From assembly GCA_025499705.1 (NCBI GenBank), contig JAFMVE010000018.1, positions 39,523-103,522 on the forward strand: a DNA stretch of 64,000 nt, read 5' to 3'. A program made the position numbers and the translations under genes. Origin of the DNA: Carboxylicivirga caseinilyticus (GTDB lineage: Bacteria > Bacteroidota > Bacteroidia > Bacteroidales > Marinilabiliaceae). The notes beneath the pieces were generated by a model that worked only from the letters and a program-made list of their open reading frames with translations, did no database searches and was not told the DNA's origin. The first letter of the stretch is position 1; every line of letters starts with the position of its first letter. Shown one piece after another: positions 28,590 to 39,100 of this stretch.

Positions 28590-28814
28590 TTAAACCTGTA
28601 TATATCCACCAAGCACCAGGTAGGCAAAAACGGCAAAAAACAAACCCAATAAACCATACAACCAACGAGCTCCTGTTCGTCCCATAGCTTTTACAACTGA
28701 TTGAGCTCTACGTTGTTTAAAATACCATTCCCAGTTCGCAATGGCTGCAACAATCAGAAATAAGCCAAAGGCAATCATCAGATAGTATAAAACAGATATT
28801 CCTTCCATAACCAT
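28590..28814 (-). CDS. Small two-helix membrane protein
   Basis: 74 residues with two predicted membrane helices (about 8-26 and 52-70) joined by a basic loop (KQRRAQSVVKAMGRTGARWL). No family is recognised. It lies 73 bases upstream of the DUF6249-like gene in the same direction and may belong to the sigma-factor operon. A run of three small membrane proteins around one ECF sigma factor is notable. Confidence 0.68.
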   Translation of the reverse strand: MVMEGISVLYYLMIAFGLFLIVAAIANWEWYFKQRRAQSVVKAMGRTGARWLYGLLGLFFAVFAYLVLGGYIQV

Positions 28815-28835
28815 ATATTTCTATCAAAATTAAGC

Positions 28836-28862
28836 ATAAAAAAAGGGATCACTATGATCCCT
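28836..28862 (-). terminator. Terminator after the SpoIIAA-like gene
   Basis: On the minus strand AGGGATCA, loop TAG, TGATCCCT, then TTTTTTT. Perfect 8-bp stem about 20 bases after the stop at 28884. Confidence 0.88.
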
Positions 28863-28883
28863 CCTATATTAAAGTTAAATAGT

Positions 28884-29249
28884 TTATTGTATGGAAGACA
28901 GCCAATCCTGTGCCTGATCCAATGTTTCAAACGATCGTATATCCCTTCCGGTTAGTTTCATCACACCGTTGTAAACGATTCGTTGTAACCCCCCAATACC
29001 AACTACGGCACCAGCTTTTACAAATGGTTTATTACCGTTTAAAAATTCAGAGAAAGCATTTTTAATTTCATTATTAAAATGCATCCCTTTAATATTGGTT
29101 AGAGTCAGTACCGATTTCTGCGATTGGCTTCTAATATATTCAGCACTTGGTTTGATTAAAGTGTCCACCTCCTCACGGCTTTTCATCTCCGAAAAATCCA
29201 TAAAGAAAAACGTTTTACCACTGTAACTGATAAATTCAGGTTTTCTCAT
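28884..29249 (-). CDS. SpoIIAA/STAS-like protein
   Basis: 121 residues from the ATG at 29249; an open frame to 29315 adds a hydrophobic stretch without similarity and was not used. The layout, with a beta strand, KSREEVDTLIKPSAEYIRSQ, a strand SVLTLTNIKG, AGAVVGIGGLQRIVYNG, and a final SFETLDQAQDWLSSIQ helix, matches small SpoIIAA-like (STAS-fold) proteins of Bacteroidota, which lack the phosphoryl-acceptor serine context of true anti-anti-sigma factors. The role is unknown. It is near, but not coupled to, the ECF sigma module. Confidence 0.72.
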   Translation of the reverse strand: MRKPEFISYSGKTFFFMDFSEMKSREEVDTLIKPSAEYIRSQSQKSVLTLTNIKGMHFNNEIKNAFSEFLNGNKPFVKAGAVVGIGGLQRIVYNGVMKLTGRDIRSFETLDQAQDWLSSIQ

Positions 29250-29318
29250 GTTAGATATGTCTTTTATAAATTTGGATTGATAGACAATGATATAAAAAAA
29301 GAATCTTCTCTCCAACAG

Positions 29319-30284
29319 TTATTCTTCCTCTGATATCCCTTCAGGAATTTTGAATGATCCAATATTAGTAATTTGATAATCAGACATACGAAATGAACTA
29401 ACATCATTACGGTTAATATCTGTTACCTCATAGGAAGATTGCTCACCATCGTTAAGATTTATATGTTGGCTGGCCATTAAGAAACCATTGAACATACCAT
29501 TTGTATACATCGATGATTTGAATATGGTTGTCATAAAATCCTCACTTTTCCAATCCACATCTTTAGTGATGTATAACAATCCTTCACTTTCTTCATCGTT
29601 GTATTTGTATTCGTCGCATTTATAGCCCAAAATTGTTTTTGTGTTACCGGTTTTTGTAATTCGTGGGTCAACATAATCTACATCATCGGGCATTTCGTCT
29701 TTATCAGCAGCATCTTCATACATCGAACCATTCATGATGCCATCAACACCATATACAATCCCGGTTTTTTCACCTTCCTGGGTGTTTAAGATGATACTGG
29801 CCTGATTTTTCATATCCATAATAATCAAGCCTTTTTGCTTATCCGAACCATTATCCATTTCGCCAGAAATAAATTCATATGCAAAAGTTTGTTCATCCGT
29901 ACTGGTATAGATCTTTATATCACCATTACTGGTTTCCTTACCATTATTATCAGTACTCTCAATGTGCATGGTGATGGAAGCATTAAACGAATAACTATTT
30001 TCGTACGAAACAGGCTCCCCGGCATAACCCATACTTGCCAGCTTTTCGGCCCATTTGGCTGTCATATCCACCTGATTATCAGATTCCGATTCATCGCTTT
30101 CAAAAGCTTCTTCAAAAATCTTATCAAGTTTTTTATCGATTTGTTCTTCTGTTTTTTGTTCGGCCTTTTTTTCAGCTTTTTCTGCGGCTTTTTTAGCCAT
30201 TTTCTCAAGAAATGATTGCGATTGCACACTTTGAACGGAAAGAGCAGCTACAATTAAAGCAACTGTAAAAAAATATTTTCTCAT
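29319..30284 (-). CDS. DUF4412 secreted protein
   Basis: 321 residues. Signal peptide (MRKYFFTVALIVAALSVQSV to QS), then a strongly charged helix (about 28-60, Lys/Glu/Ala repeats), then a beta-rich domain with conserved-looking KTGNTKTILGYKCDEYKYND (about residues 210-229), typical of DUF4412, a periplasmic or outer-membrane-associated family of unknown function. The C-terminal part is beta-rich. No operon partner is obvious: the next gene downstream starts after its own leader. Confidence 0.8.
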   Translation of the reverse strand: MRKYFFTVALIVAALSVQSVQSQSFLEKMAKKAAEKAEKKAEQKTEEQIDKKLDKIFEEAFESDESESDNQVDMTAKWAEKLASMGYAGEPVSYENSYSFNASITMHIESTDNNGKETSNGDIKIYTSTDEQTFAYEFISGEMDNGSDKQKGLIIMDMKNQASIILNTQEGEKTGIVYGVDGIMNGSMYEDAADKDEMPDDVDYVDPRITKTGNTKTILGYKCDEYKYNDEESEGLLYITKDVDWKSEDFMTTIFKSSMYTNGMFNGFLMASQHINLNDGEQSSYEVTDINRNDVSSFRMSDYQITNIGSFKIPEGISEEE

Positions 30285-30391
30285 AATTAAGGTGTTTTAG
30301 AATCCATGCAAATTACCACCTAATTATGCCATAGTCAATTGACCACTTGAATATTAATCAATCAAAAAGACATGTTTACGGAAATTAATCA

Positions 30392-31453
30392 TTATTCAAC
30401 CGTTGGATAAGTATTCAGATAATCCATTATACATTTCAACACACCTTCGTAATCGGCAATTCCCTGTTCTATCTTATTTGATTTCAGATATGCATCATTA
30501 ACCGCAGTTGCTACTTCTTCCACATTTCTATTCATCAATGTCATCCAATGTTTTGTAACACTATTATAATCATCTTTAACCTCTTGCCTGATATTAGAAA
30601 CTGCATCCTTAAATCCTTCCAACTGATAGGTTGAATAAGCAAAATATCTTAAAAGGTATAGATTGGCACTATACTTCATTTGTTGATTATTTGAATGAGT
30701 ACAAACATACCATGCATAAAAGTTAGCTTCTGCCTCACTTGTTATTCCATACCGATGAGCCAGTTCGTGGGCCAACACCAGAGGCAGTTCAACCGCTAAA
30801 AGGTGTCGGTTTAAATGTACCTCACTAAAAAATGGCCCGTAATAACCAGATATGGTAGCTGATGCAAAAAAGCGACTGAAAGTCATTTGTTTTGGATGCG
30901 TTTTGCACAAACGGCTATCAATCTTTAAGAGCTCAACATGCCTTAGATATTCATTTTCGATTATAGTAACCCATTGATCTTTATCTACAGAATCAACAGG
31001 CGTATATGTTTCGTTAACCTCATCAATCAGCCATCTGAACGTATTCATCAAAACCGTTGTATCTGCCTGTGCTTCGTTAAGTGCCAAGCGTTGATTTAAT
31101 CCGGGTCGATAATAATTAAATCCCCACAACCAGTAAAATGCTATGTAAGTCACCCCAAGGGTACTAATGATCAACCGGAATGATTTTGCCCATTTAATTC
31201 TTCTGAAGAGAGGAATGATTAATAAAATAATCAGCCAAAGGATGAGAAGAATATAAAAAAGGTCGTCGAGAGAAAAAGGAAACAAACCACTAAAAAATGA
31301 TAAAAAAGAAGCCAGCAATGGATAGATACCTGAAGAATAGAAACGGTTGGTAATTTGAGGAAATGATGCGGCAACCTCAGTAAAAATAAAAGTGAGCAAG
31401 GCCAGTAATAAGATAAGTACAAAGGGTTTCTTTATCCAGGTTTTGATTCTCAT
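30392..31453 (-). CDS. DUF3810 membrane protein with HExxH metallopeptidase-like motif
   Basis: 353 residues from the ATG at 31453. A -7 promoter box lies just upstream, so the longer frame to 31504 is unlikely. The N-terminal part has three membrane helices (about 10-30, 50-85 and 105-125), then a soluble domain with LVLAHELAHRYG, a zinc-binding HExxH motif, followed by EAEANFYAWYVC. DUF3810 proteins share this motif. Peptidase activity is plausible but unproven, and the substrate is unknown. Confidence 0.82.
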   Translation of the reverse strand: MRIKTWIKKPFVLILLLALLTFIFTEVAASFPQITNRFYSSGIYPLLASFLSFFSGLFPFSLDDLFYILLILWLIILLIIPLFRRIKWAKSFRLIISTLGVTYIAFYWLWGFNYYRPGLNQRLALNEAQADTTVLMNTFRWLIDEVNETYTPVDSVDKDQWVTIIENEYLRHVELLKIDSRLCKTHPKQMTFSRFFASATISGYYGPFFSEVHLNRHLLAVELPLVLAHELAHRYGITSEAEANFYAWYVCTHSNNQQMKYSANLYLLRYFAYSTYQLEGFKDAVSNIRQEVKDDYNSVTKHWMTLMNRNVEEVATAVNDAYLKSNKIEQGIADYEGVLKCIMDYLNTYPTVE

Positions 31454-31469
31454 AGCTGCTCTTTTATTA

Positions 31470-31477
31470 CAAAGATA
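31470..31477 (-). promoter_or_regulatory. -7 element upstream of the DUF3810 gene
   Basis: On the minus strand TATCTTTG, a full match to TAnnTTTG, 17 bases before the ATG at 31453. No clear -33 box. Confidence 0.4.
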
Positions 31478-31504
31478 TGTATTAGTTTGAAGACAGAGGA
31501 GCAT

Positions 31505-31892
31505 AAAGTCCGGAGTCCTAAGTACGAAGTCCGGATAGTAACAATCAGGTGATTTTACTTTTGAAATGTGACTTTTTCTCTTTTAATCTGGTGCATAATG
31601 ACAGTCGTCCTTTCAGGACTCATTACAACACCTATTCATTCCACAGCACTTTCGCACTGCGCTTGTAAAGGCGTCCCTTCGGGACTGTTATAACTGACAG
31701 TCACTCACAATACCTTCAGTTAAACAACTAAACAATTCTGCAATTAAACAGATGACTCCAGGAGTTATGAGTACGAAGTCCAAAGCACGAAGTCCGGGAG
31801 GTTCCAATTTGTAGTTTATACTTTTGAAATTTGACTTAAATAAAAAAAGCAGACCCATAAAGAATCTGCTTTTTATAAATGATCTTATGCGT
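31505..31892. repeat. Multi-hairpin intergenic repeat region
   Basis: No gene. Degenerate copies of the unit GTACGAAGTCCGG occur at about 31521-31533 and 31770-31800, the second area having two (GTACGAAGTCC and CACGAAGTCCGG), each followed by ACTTTTGAAATKTGACTT (31557-31574 and 31820-31837). Between them lie small hairpins: GTCCT-TTC-AGGAC (about 31607-31619), a worn CAGCACTTTCGCACTG arm, and GTCCC-TTC-GGGAC (about 31673-31685), flanked by two TGACAGTC copies. This is dispersed-repeat-like DNA rather than a coding remnant. Confidence 0.6.
31842..31874 (-). terminator. Terminator of the small secreted protein gene
   Basis: On the minus strand AAAAAGCAGA, 11-base loop, TCTGCTTTTTTT, shortly after the stop at 31893. 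Confidence 0.85.
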
Positions 31893-32345
31893 TTACTTCT
31901 TCATAAAGAAATATACTTTACGTTCCTGACTATTGGGTATTCCAATAATATTATTCAAGTACTCATTTTTATCAGTTAATCCATTTTTCTGCACAAATCC
32001 TTCGCTCATAGGCATGCACTGCCCCCACGACCCACTTTGCTGACAATTTTCCAAATCAGTGATACGGGCAATGGTATGCACTCCAACCGTAATAACACAG
32101 AAATGATAATCATTGGCTGTTTCCAAAACTTCAGCAACGGTTTCTTTATTCAGATCCATCATCTTGTCGGCCTGAGCTGCTGCCAGTTCTTTAATATCAG
32201 CAATAGGTGTACCTTCCTGAATAGTTGCATTTTCGAATTTGATGATTCCATCTAAAAATTCAGTTAGTGTTTCCACTTTTGTTTGGGCATTGATGCTTAC
32301 TGCTAACAATAGCATTAAAGCTGCTATTACATTAAGTCTTTTCAT
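31893..32345 (-). CDS. Small secreted protein of unknown function
   Basis: 150 residues with a clear signal peptide (MKRLNVIAALMLLLAVSINA, then QT). The mature part is helical at first (about 22-75), then holds three cysteines (one in DYHFCVITVG, two in ENCQQSGSWGQCMP) that could form a disulfide in the periplasm. I do not recognise a family. It lies alone, followed by a terminator and then the repeat region, and is not coupled to cstA. Confidence 0.7.
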   Translation of the reverse strand: MKRLNVIAALMLLLAVSINAQTKVETLTEFLDGIIKFENATIQEGTPIADIKELAAAQADKMMDLNKETVAEVLETANDYHFCVITVGVHTIARITDLENCQQSGSWGQCMPMSEGFVQKNGLTDKNEYLNNIIGIPNSQERKVYFFMKK

Positions 32346-32504
32346 AGAAAATATTTTATGTTTGACGACTTAAATATAATTAGTTTCTGATTTTTTACCC
32401 TTGTGCGGCACAAATATTTTCTTTTATGCTAATGTTAATGATACTCTTTTAAGTCTTGTTGAGAATAAACATCAGAACCGAACTAACGCCTCATTGTTAA
32501 CTAA

Positions 32505-33947
32505 TTAAATATTTTTAGCTTTTGATACCTTATACAAGAATAAAGCAAGCGAGGCAAAACCTATCAAAATACCAATTGTAAGCCCAAGACTTGTATCAAT
32601 AGCCATTCCTCCATTTTTTAGCGGGGCAACCAGAACATAAGAACTACAAATAGTCGTCATAAATGCAGCAGGAAGCGACATTAACCAATGCCATTTACCT
32701 ACTTTGGCAAAATACATGGCTCCGGTCCAAAGAATAATAACTGCCAGTATCTGGTTCGATAAACCAAGAAACTTCCAGATTTCTTCAAAATCAAAGATTG
32801 TCAGCAAATAACCAATAATAAACAAAGGAATACTTATAAAAAGGCGCCTGATAATTTTGGCCTGATCGTATTTAAAAATATCGGCAATGGTTAACCGGGC
32901 ACTTCTAAAGGCTGTATCGCCTGTTGTTATGGGACAAGCAATGACCCCAATAATTGCAAAGATAGCACCAACCTTACCCAGCCAGGCCACACTAATCTCA
33001 TTCACGACCCAGGCAGCATTGTGTTCTTTTGGTATCATCACATCGTTCAATCCTTCAACACCACCAAAAAATGTCATTCCTGCGGTAGCCCATATCATTG
33101 CCACAATTCCTTCAGCAATCATGGCTCCGTAAAAAACATATCTTCCATGACTTTCCTTCTTAATCGTTCGTGCCATCATTGGTGCCTGTGTACTATGAAA
33201 ACCGCTGATGGCGCCACATGATATAACAATAAACATCATGGGGAAAAGTATATTTTCGGTAGGGTTGGAATGAAAATTAGCAAAACTGTTTGTTGTTATT
33301 TCTGGTAATAGTAGCGAGCCATTAAAACCGCCCCATAACATGGCTCCGCCTATTGCCAGAGCCATTATTAATAAAGTAGCACCAAACACAGGATAGATAC
33401 GTCCAATAATTTTATTGATCGGCAGAAGAGTTGCAATCAGGTAATAACCAAAGATTACATAGAGCCAGATTGTCATTCCTCCCTTGCTTAAGGTAGCTAA
33501 TAAACCTGCCGGTCCGGTTACAAATGCCACACCAACAAATATGAGTAACACAACTGTAAAAACCCTCAGAAAGTTCTGAAATCCCTTACCCAGGTATTTA
33601 CCAACTATTTCAGGAATACTGGCGCCACCGTTTCTAATGGATAACATACCTGACATATAATCATGAACGGCACCCATGAAAATACAGCCAAAAACAATCC
33701 ACACATAGGACATTGGTCCATATTTGGCACCCATAATAGCACCGAAAATAGGTCCTAAACCGGCAATGTTTAAAAACTGAATAGTAAAAACTTTCCACGT
33801 TGGCATGGGAGAAAAATCAACTCCATCAGGCTTTTCGATGGCTGGTGTTTTTTTATTATCATCAGCACCGAAGAATCGTTCGATAATTTTACCATAAATC
33901 AAAAAGCCAAGAACCAAAGCCAGTATAGCACCGATAAATGTCCACAT
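32505..33947 (-). CDS. cstA: Carbon starvation protein A family transporter
   Basis: 480 residues from the ATG at 33947. The longer frame to 33980 begins inside the -7 box of the promoter and was rejected. Many membrane helices; family blocks include GPIFGAIMGAKYGPMSYVWI, HDYMSGMLSIRNGG and CGAISGFHSTQAPMMARTI. CstA proteins take up peptides or pyruvate under carbon limitation. The protein is the shorter CstA type and has no adjacent regulator. The substrate here is unknown; peptides would fit the two POT transporters elsewhere in the window. Confidence 0.92.
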   Translation of the reverse strand: MWTFIGAILALVLGFLIYGKIIERFFGADDNKKTPAIEKPDGVDFSPMPTWKVFTIQFLNIAGLGPIFGAIMGAKYGPMSYVWIVFGCIFMGAVHDYMSGMLSIRNGGASIPEIVGKYLGKGFQNFLRVFTVVLLIFVGVAFVTGPAGLLATLSKGGMTIWLYVIFGYYLIATLLPINKIIGRIYPVFGATLLIMALAIGGAMLWGGFNGSLLLPEITTNSFANFHSNPTENILFPMMFIVISCGAISGFHSTQAPMMARTIKKESHGRYVFYGAMIAEGIVAMIWATAGMTFFGGVEGLNDVMIPKEHNAAWVVNEISVAWLGKVGAIFAIIGVIACPITTGDTAFRSARLTIADIFKYDQAKIIRRLFISIPLFIIGYLLTIFDFEEIWKFLGLSNQILAVIILWTGAMYFAKVGKWHWLMSLPAAFMTTICSSYVLVAPLKNGGMAIDTSLGLTIGILIGFASLALFLYKVSKAKNI

Positions 33948-33979
33948 GATCAACCAATTGTGATAAAAATTGCAGAACA

Positions 33980-34010
33980 CAAATCTACTATTTTAAAGCT
34001 ATTAACCAAT
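33980..34010 (-). promoter_or_regulatory. Bacteroidota-type promoter of cstA
   Basis: On the minus strand -33 ATTG (34010-34007), a 19-base spacer, then -7 TAGATTTG (33987-33980). Leader of about 26 bases to the ATG at 33947. Confidence 0.55.
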
Positions 34011-34075
34011 AAACCTGATATCTTATTATTTATTAAAAGCCTTTGTTTATCTTAGTTCTGGTAAACAAAAGTTCT

Positions 34076-35986
34076 ATGTACAAAATACTTTCAATCTGTC
34101 TTATCTTCTTTATTTCGGTAAATATGTCCTCTCAAAAACTTCAGGAGTATTTACTCCCACTTCCCAAAAAAATAATTGTAAAGGAAGGCAAATTAAGTAT
34201 TAGGAATGGTTATCTTAATTTACCGCACAATCAACTTATAGGTCAGACTTTACTTCTTCAAAACAGTCTTTTTAAAACCGGCATTAAAACACAGATAAGT
34301 CCTTTTCAGCTGTTTAATCAGTCTGAGACAATACAATTCATAAACGATTACACCATTGCAGATCAAGAATATCAACTAACAATAAATCCTGAAGCCATAA
34401 CCATCAAATCCGGTTCTGATGCTGGCTTCTACTATGCTTTGGTCACTTTAAACCAAATTGGATTTTATGCACAAAAAACAGGATTCTGGCCTTGTGTTGA
34501 AATTATTGATAAGCCCGATTTTCCTCGTAGAGGTATAATGTTGGATATTAGTCGTGATAAGGTGCCAACAATGCATACTTTAATGAGTTTGATTGATCAG
34601 TTGGCCGGTTTGAAAATCAACGAAATTCAGTTGTATACCGAACACACCTTTGCTTACAAAAACCATGAAATGGTATGGAAGGATGCGAGTCCCATGACAC
34701 CTCAGGAAATCCAAACTCTGGATAAATATTGCAAAGAACGTTTTATCGACCTTGTTCCGAATCAGAATTCATTTGGTCATATGAATCGCTGGTTAAAACA
34801 TCCTGAATACACACATCTGGCAGAACTGGAGGAACCTGGCAAAACCATCTGGGGAATGCGATCGAAGAATACATTGAGTCCGATGGAAGAAGGTTCATTA
34901 GAACTTATGCAAGAATTGTACGCAGAGTTACTACCCAATTTCTCAAGCAAATATTTTAATATTGGATGTGACGAAACGGTTGAGTTAGGTGTTGGAAAAT
35001 CAAAAGGACTTTGCAAAGAAACTGGAAAAGGACAGGTTTACTTAAACTACTTGCTGGAACTTAAGAAAGAAGTTGATAAGTATGGAAGAACAACTCAGTT
35101 TTGGGGCGACATCATCTTAAATCACCCGGAATTGATCAGTGAATTGCCTAAAGATATGGTTGCCCTTATCTGGGGATACGAAGCCAATCACCCTTTCGAT
35201 AAACAATGTAAACAATTTGCTGAAGCAGGCTTGGATTACTATGTTTGTCCGGGTACCTCATCATGGCTAACAATAATTGGCAGAAACAAAAATGCTTTTG
35301 CTAACCTGTTAAATGCAGCCGAAAACGGCAAAAGACATAACGCCAAAGGTTATTTAATAACTGACTGGGGCGATCATGGTCATTGGCAACCGTTATCAGT
35401 CTCTTACCCATCATTTATATACGGTGCCGCTTTAAGCTGGAATGTATCGGACAGTAAAGATATGGATATTGCCAAGGCTACTTCTCAATTTCTTTTGCTG
35501 GATGAAACTGACATTGCCGGTAAAGTGCTAGTAAACCTCGGTAATGCATACCTAAAAACCGGAGCTATAACTGACAACAGTAATATATTCTATCAGCTTT
35601 TGCGGCGCAATAATCATTCAATAAAAACAGATCGCTGGTTAAAACAAATCTATGCGGAGAAACTTGCTCGAACAAAAAATTTCATAAATGATCAGATTGA
35701 ATTATTAGGGAATGCTCAAATATCATCCTATGATTCAAACACTGTTAAACAAGAAATTCAATTAGCCGCTAAATTAGCAATACATGCCTGTGACGTTGGA
35801 ATTGCTAAATCTCAAACACATGAAGGTTATTTTAAAGATATTTCATTACACAAACAGAAAGAATTTATTGATACCCTCGACTATATTATAATGAAACATC
35901 AAACCATATGGATGCTTCGTAATAGAAAAGGTGGACTTGAGGATTCGGTTACCAAACTTGAAAACATAAAAAAATCCTACGAATAA
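34076..35986 (+). CDS. Glycoside hydrolase family 20 beta-N-acetylhexosaminidase
   Basis: 636 residues from the ATG at 34076 (a frame from 34043 exists). Signal peptide MYKILSICLIFFISVNMSS. An N-terminal alpha/beta domain (about 25-140) precedes the catalytic barrel that opens RRGIMLDISRDKVPT. The catalytic Asp-Glu pair is D299-E300 in FNIGCDETVELG, and a substrate tryptophan motif ITDWGDHGHWQP follows. It would release terminal GlcNAc or GalNAc in the periplasm or at the surface. The sensor kinase downstream on the same strand might control glycan-use genes, but the two genes are 190 bases apart. Confidence 0.88.
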   Translation: MYKILSICLIFFISVNMSSQKLQEYLLPLPKKIIVKEGKLSIRNGYLNLPHNQLIGQTLLLQNSLFKTGIKTQISPFQLFNQSETIQFINDYTIADQEYQLTINPEAITIKSGSDAGFYYALVTLNQIGFYAQKTGFWPCVEIIDKPDFPRRGIMLDISRDKVPTMHTLMSLIDQLAGLKINEIQLYTEHTFAYKNHEMVWKDASPMTPQEIQTLDKYCKERFIDLVPNQNSFGHMNRWLKHPEYTHLAELEEPGKTIWGMRSKNTLSPMEEGSLELMQELYAELLPNFSSKYFNIGCDETVELGVGKSKGLCKETGKGQVYLNYLLELKKEVDKYGRTTQFWGDIILNHPELISELPKDMVALIWGYEANHPFDKQCKQFAEAGLDYYVCPGTSSWLTIIGRNKNAFANLLNAAENGKRHNAKGYLITDWGDHGHWQPLSVSYPSFIYGAALSWNVSDSKDMDIAKATSQFLLLDETDIAGKVLVNLGNAYLKTGAITDNSNIFYQLLRRNNHSIKTDRWLKQIYAEKLARTKNFINDQIELLGNAQISSYDSNTVKQEIQLAAKLAIHACDVGIAKSQTHEGYFKDISLHKQKEFIDTLDYIIMKHQTIWMLRNRKGGLEDSVTKLENIKKSYE

Positions 35987-36175
35987 TCATTTATCAGACA
36001 AATAAGCCCATTGGTAAATGCAGAATCAGATTTAACCAAATCGGGGTATCTATTACAAATAACATTCGTATTGCATTAGAATAAAATTTTTGTTAGGATT
36101 TACTTGACTTACCGAATGATTTTTTTTAATTATTGTATATAGAAATCCATTAGTTGGTTTTAAAACAGAGGTTGA

Positions 36176-39100
36176 ATGAAATACCAAAAGTTATTTTGGA
36201 CTATCATATTTTTTCAAATGATTTCATCCATAACAGTCAGTTATGCTGAAATCATTAGTGCTTCTACGTTCAAATTTAATCACCTCAATAATAACAATGG
36301 CCTTTCAGACAATACCATCAACACTATATTTCAAGACAAAGATGGATTTATTTGGTTAGGTACATCGCATGGATTAAATAGATTTGACGGTTATAATATC
36401 ATTACTTTTTTAAGTTATCATAACAGCTCCTTTTTTCTTTCTGAGAATAGAATTAAAACATTAGCTCAGGACAAAAACGATAATCTTTGGATTGGAACCT
36501 CTAAAGGAATAGACATCTTAAATCTCAAGACCAGACAAATAGAAAAAAGGATTAACACAAGTACTTATCCTCTGCTACCAAGTGATGATATTTTGTTCAT
36601 GCATTTAGATTTCAAAAATCAGATGTGGATTGGAACAACAAGAGGTGTCGTTCTTTATAATTCTTCAAAAGATATATTACAACCAATCGTTCAGGAGAAT
36701 TCGCCACAATATGATTTGGATAAAAATGCTCCAATACAAATAGCTGAAGACAAAAACGGTAATATATGGTTGGCATCACCAGGTGGTTTATACAGATACA
36801 ATAATAACAATGGCATTCTAAGTTTATTCAGGTTTGAAGATAAAGACAAGCCATACTTAAATTCCATCAAGACTATTCATATTCATGGCAATCATTTATG
36901 GGCTGGTACTGGCGGAGGCCAGTTTTTTTCTATCGATATCAATCGTCAGGTTGATTTGAATACAGCAAAAGTTCTGGAACTTGAGCCTAATGAAATCATA
37001 CCCATCAATAGTATTTCGGCATATGAAGATCAGGTTTGGATTGGTTCTGTTGGCCATGGATTATTTATTTATGATCTGACAAACCAAAAATTCAGCCGTT
37101 ACCGATATAATATTGACAACGATGAGTCAATTAGCTGGGATGTTATTTTAAGCCTATTCAAAGATCGTAACGGTTCAATGTGGATTGGTACTTATGGCAA
37201 AGGAGTGGATATTTGGCATCCAACTCTACGAAAATTCAAAACTTATAAAAGTAGCTATAAAAACTCAATTGACTTTGAAAGTGTAACTTCTATAACGAGT
37301 GATTATCTTAACCGAATATGGATTTCGGGATACGGCAGACAAAACAATGTCAATGTTATAGATCAAGTCAATAGAAAAATCACACATTTAGGATTAATCA
37401 GAGATAAACACTTCAATGTATTTACTAAAGATTTAAAAACAGATGGCAAAATAATTTGGGGTTGTCAGATGGAAGCAGACAAGCAACTCTTTAAAATTGA
37501 TGCCCAAAACCTGGAGGTTATTAAAACAATCACTTTAGAAGACGCAGATCTTCAGCCAATTGAATTAGTAGACGATTCGCTAAACAATAAATTATGGATT
37601 GGCACTTTCGATGGAGTCATTTGTTTCGATAAAAAAACAGAGTCTATTTCAATTATCAACAATATCCAGGATTATCTTAAGCTACCCAATCCCATAAAAG
37701 TTTATTCAATCATTCCAGATGGAGAAGAACTTCTTTGGCTTTCAACAGATGCTGGTTTAATTAAATTCAATCACCTTACTTCGGAAGCCCGATTAATAAA
37801 ATCAACAGATGATAAGGGAGCTTATCGAACATTAGATATATTGAAGGATAAAAATATTGTGTGGCTTGCTACTTCCAATGGACTACTTTCTTACGATATA
37901 GAAACTGATCAGATTAAACATTTGGGAGATGAAGATGAGTTGCTATCAAGCCTTTCGGTAAGCATAGAAGAGGATCTTATAGGTAATCTATGGATTGGTA
38001 CGAATAAAGGAATAATCAAATTCAATCCATCAACTAAGAAAGTTACCCTGTTTACAAAAGATGATGGTTTACAAAGCAATGACTTTTCGCAAGGTGTAAA
38101 ATACATCGACCCAAAAGGCAATTTGTATTTTGGTGGCACGGATGGATTTAATGTAATTAATCCTACAGAATTAATGTCCAACATCCTGCCCCCTCCGGTT
38201 CGAATTACCAAACTATTGATTCATAACAAAGAAATTATATTTGATCCTTCATCTGATCAACCTCAGAAAATTAATGAGGTAATTGAATATTGCGATGAAC
38301 TTAAGATTAAGAATACCGACTATGTTGTTTCATTCGAGTTTTCTGCTCTAAACTATATTCAAAGCAATAAAAATCAATATGCCTATATTCTTGATGGATT
38401 TGAGAAAGAATGGAACATGTCGGAAAACAGGAGGTTCATAACTTATACCAACTTACCTCCTGGCAATTACACCTTGAAAGTGAAAGCCTCCAACAACGAT
38501 GGTGTTTGGAATGAAAAAGGAACCGAATTAAAAATTATTGTACAACCTCCTTTCTATAAAGAATGGTGGTTCAGAACCCTATTGGTAGCCTTTATTATTT
38601 CTGCTTCTTTACTATTTTATTTTGTGAGAATTAAAATGCTCAAGAATAAAGAAGAGAGATTAAAACAACTAGTTAGAGAAAGAACATTCTCACTGCACGA
38701 AGCCAATGAAAAATTAGAAGAACAGAAAGAAGAAATAACAACACAGAAAGAGTTGCTTGAACAAAAAAACGAGGAGATCATCACACAGAATGAAATTCTG
38801 GAAGAACATAGAAATCACCTTGAGGAATTGGTTACAACACGTACAAAAGAATTAGCTGCAGCAAAAGATAAAGCTGAAGAATCAGATCGTTTGAAGACCG
38901 CATTCCTGGCCAATATGAGTCATGAAATTCGAACTCCTATGAATGCTATTATTGGATTCTCAACTTTACTGCGACACTCAGATTTTTCTGATGAAGAAAA
39001 GGTAAACTTTATTGACCAGATTCAGACCAATGGAGACAGTCTACTCCACCTGATTGATGATATCATTGATCTTGCCAAAATTGAAGCAGGTCAGCTTAAG

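Noticed and set aside
29319..30284. Lys/Glu/Ala repeats in the DUF4412 gene as a surface repeat region
   Set aside because: It is a short charged helix after the signal peptide, not a tandem repeat at DNA level.
31505..31892. CRISPR array
   Set aside because: Copies are few, degenerate, unevenly spaced and contain palindromes; no regular repeat-spacer pattern and no cas genes.
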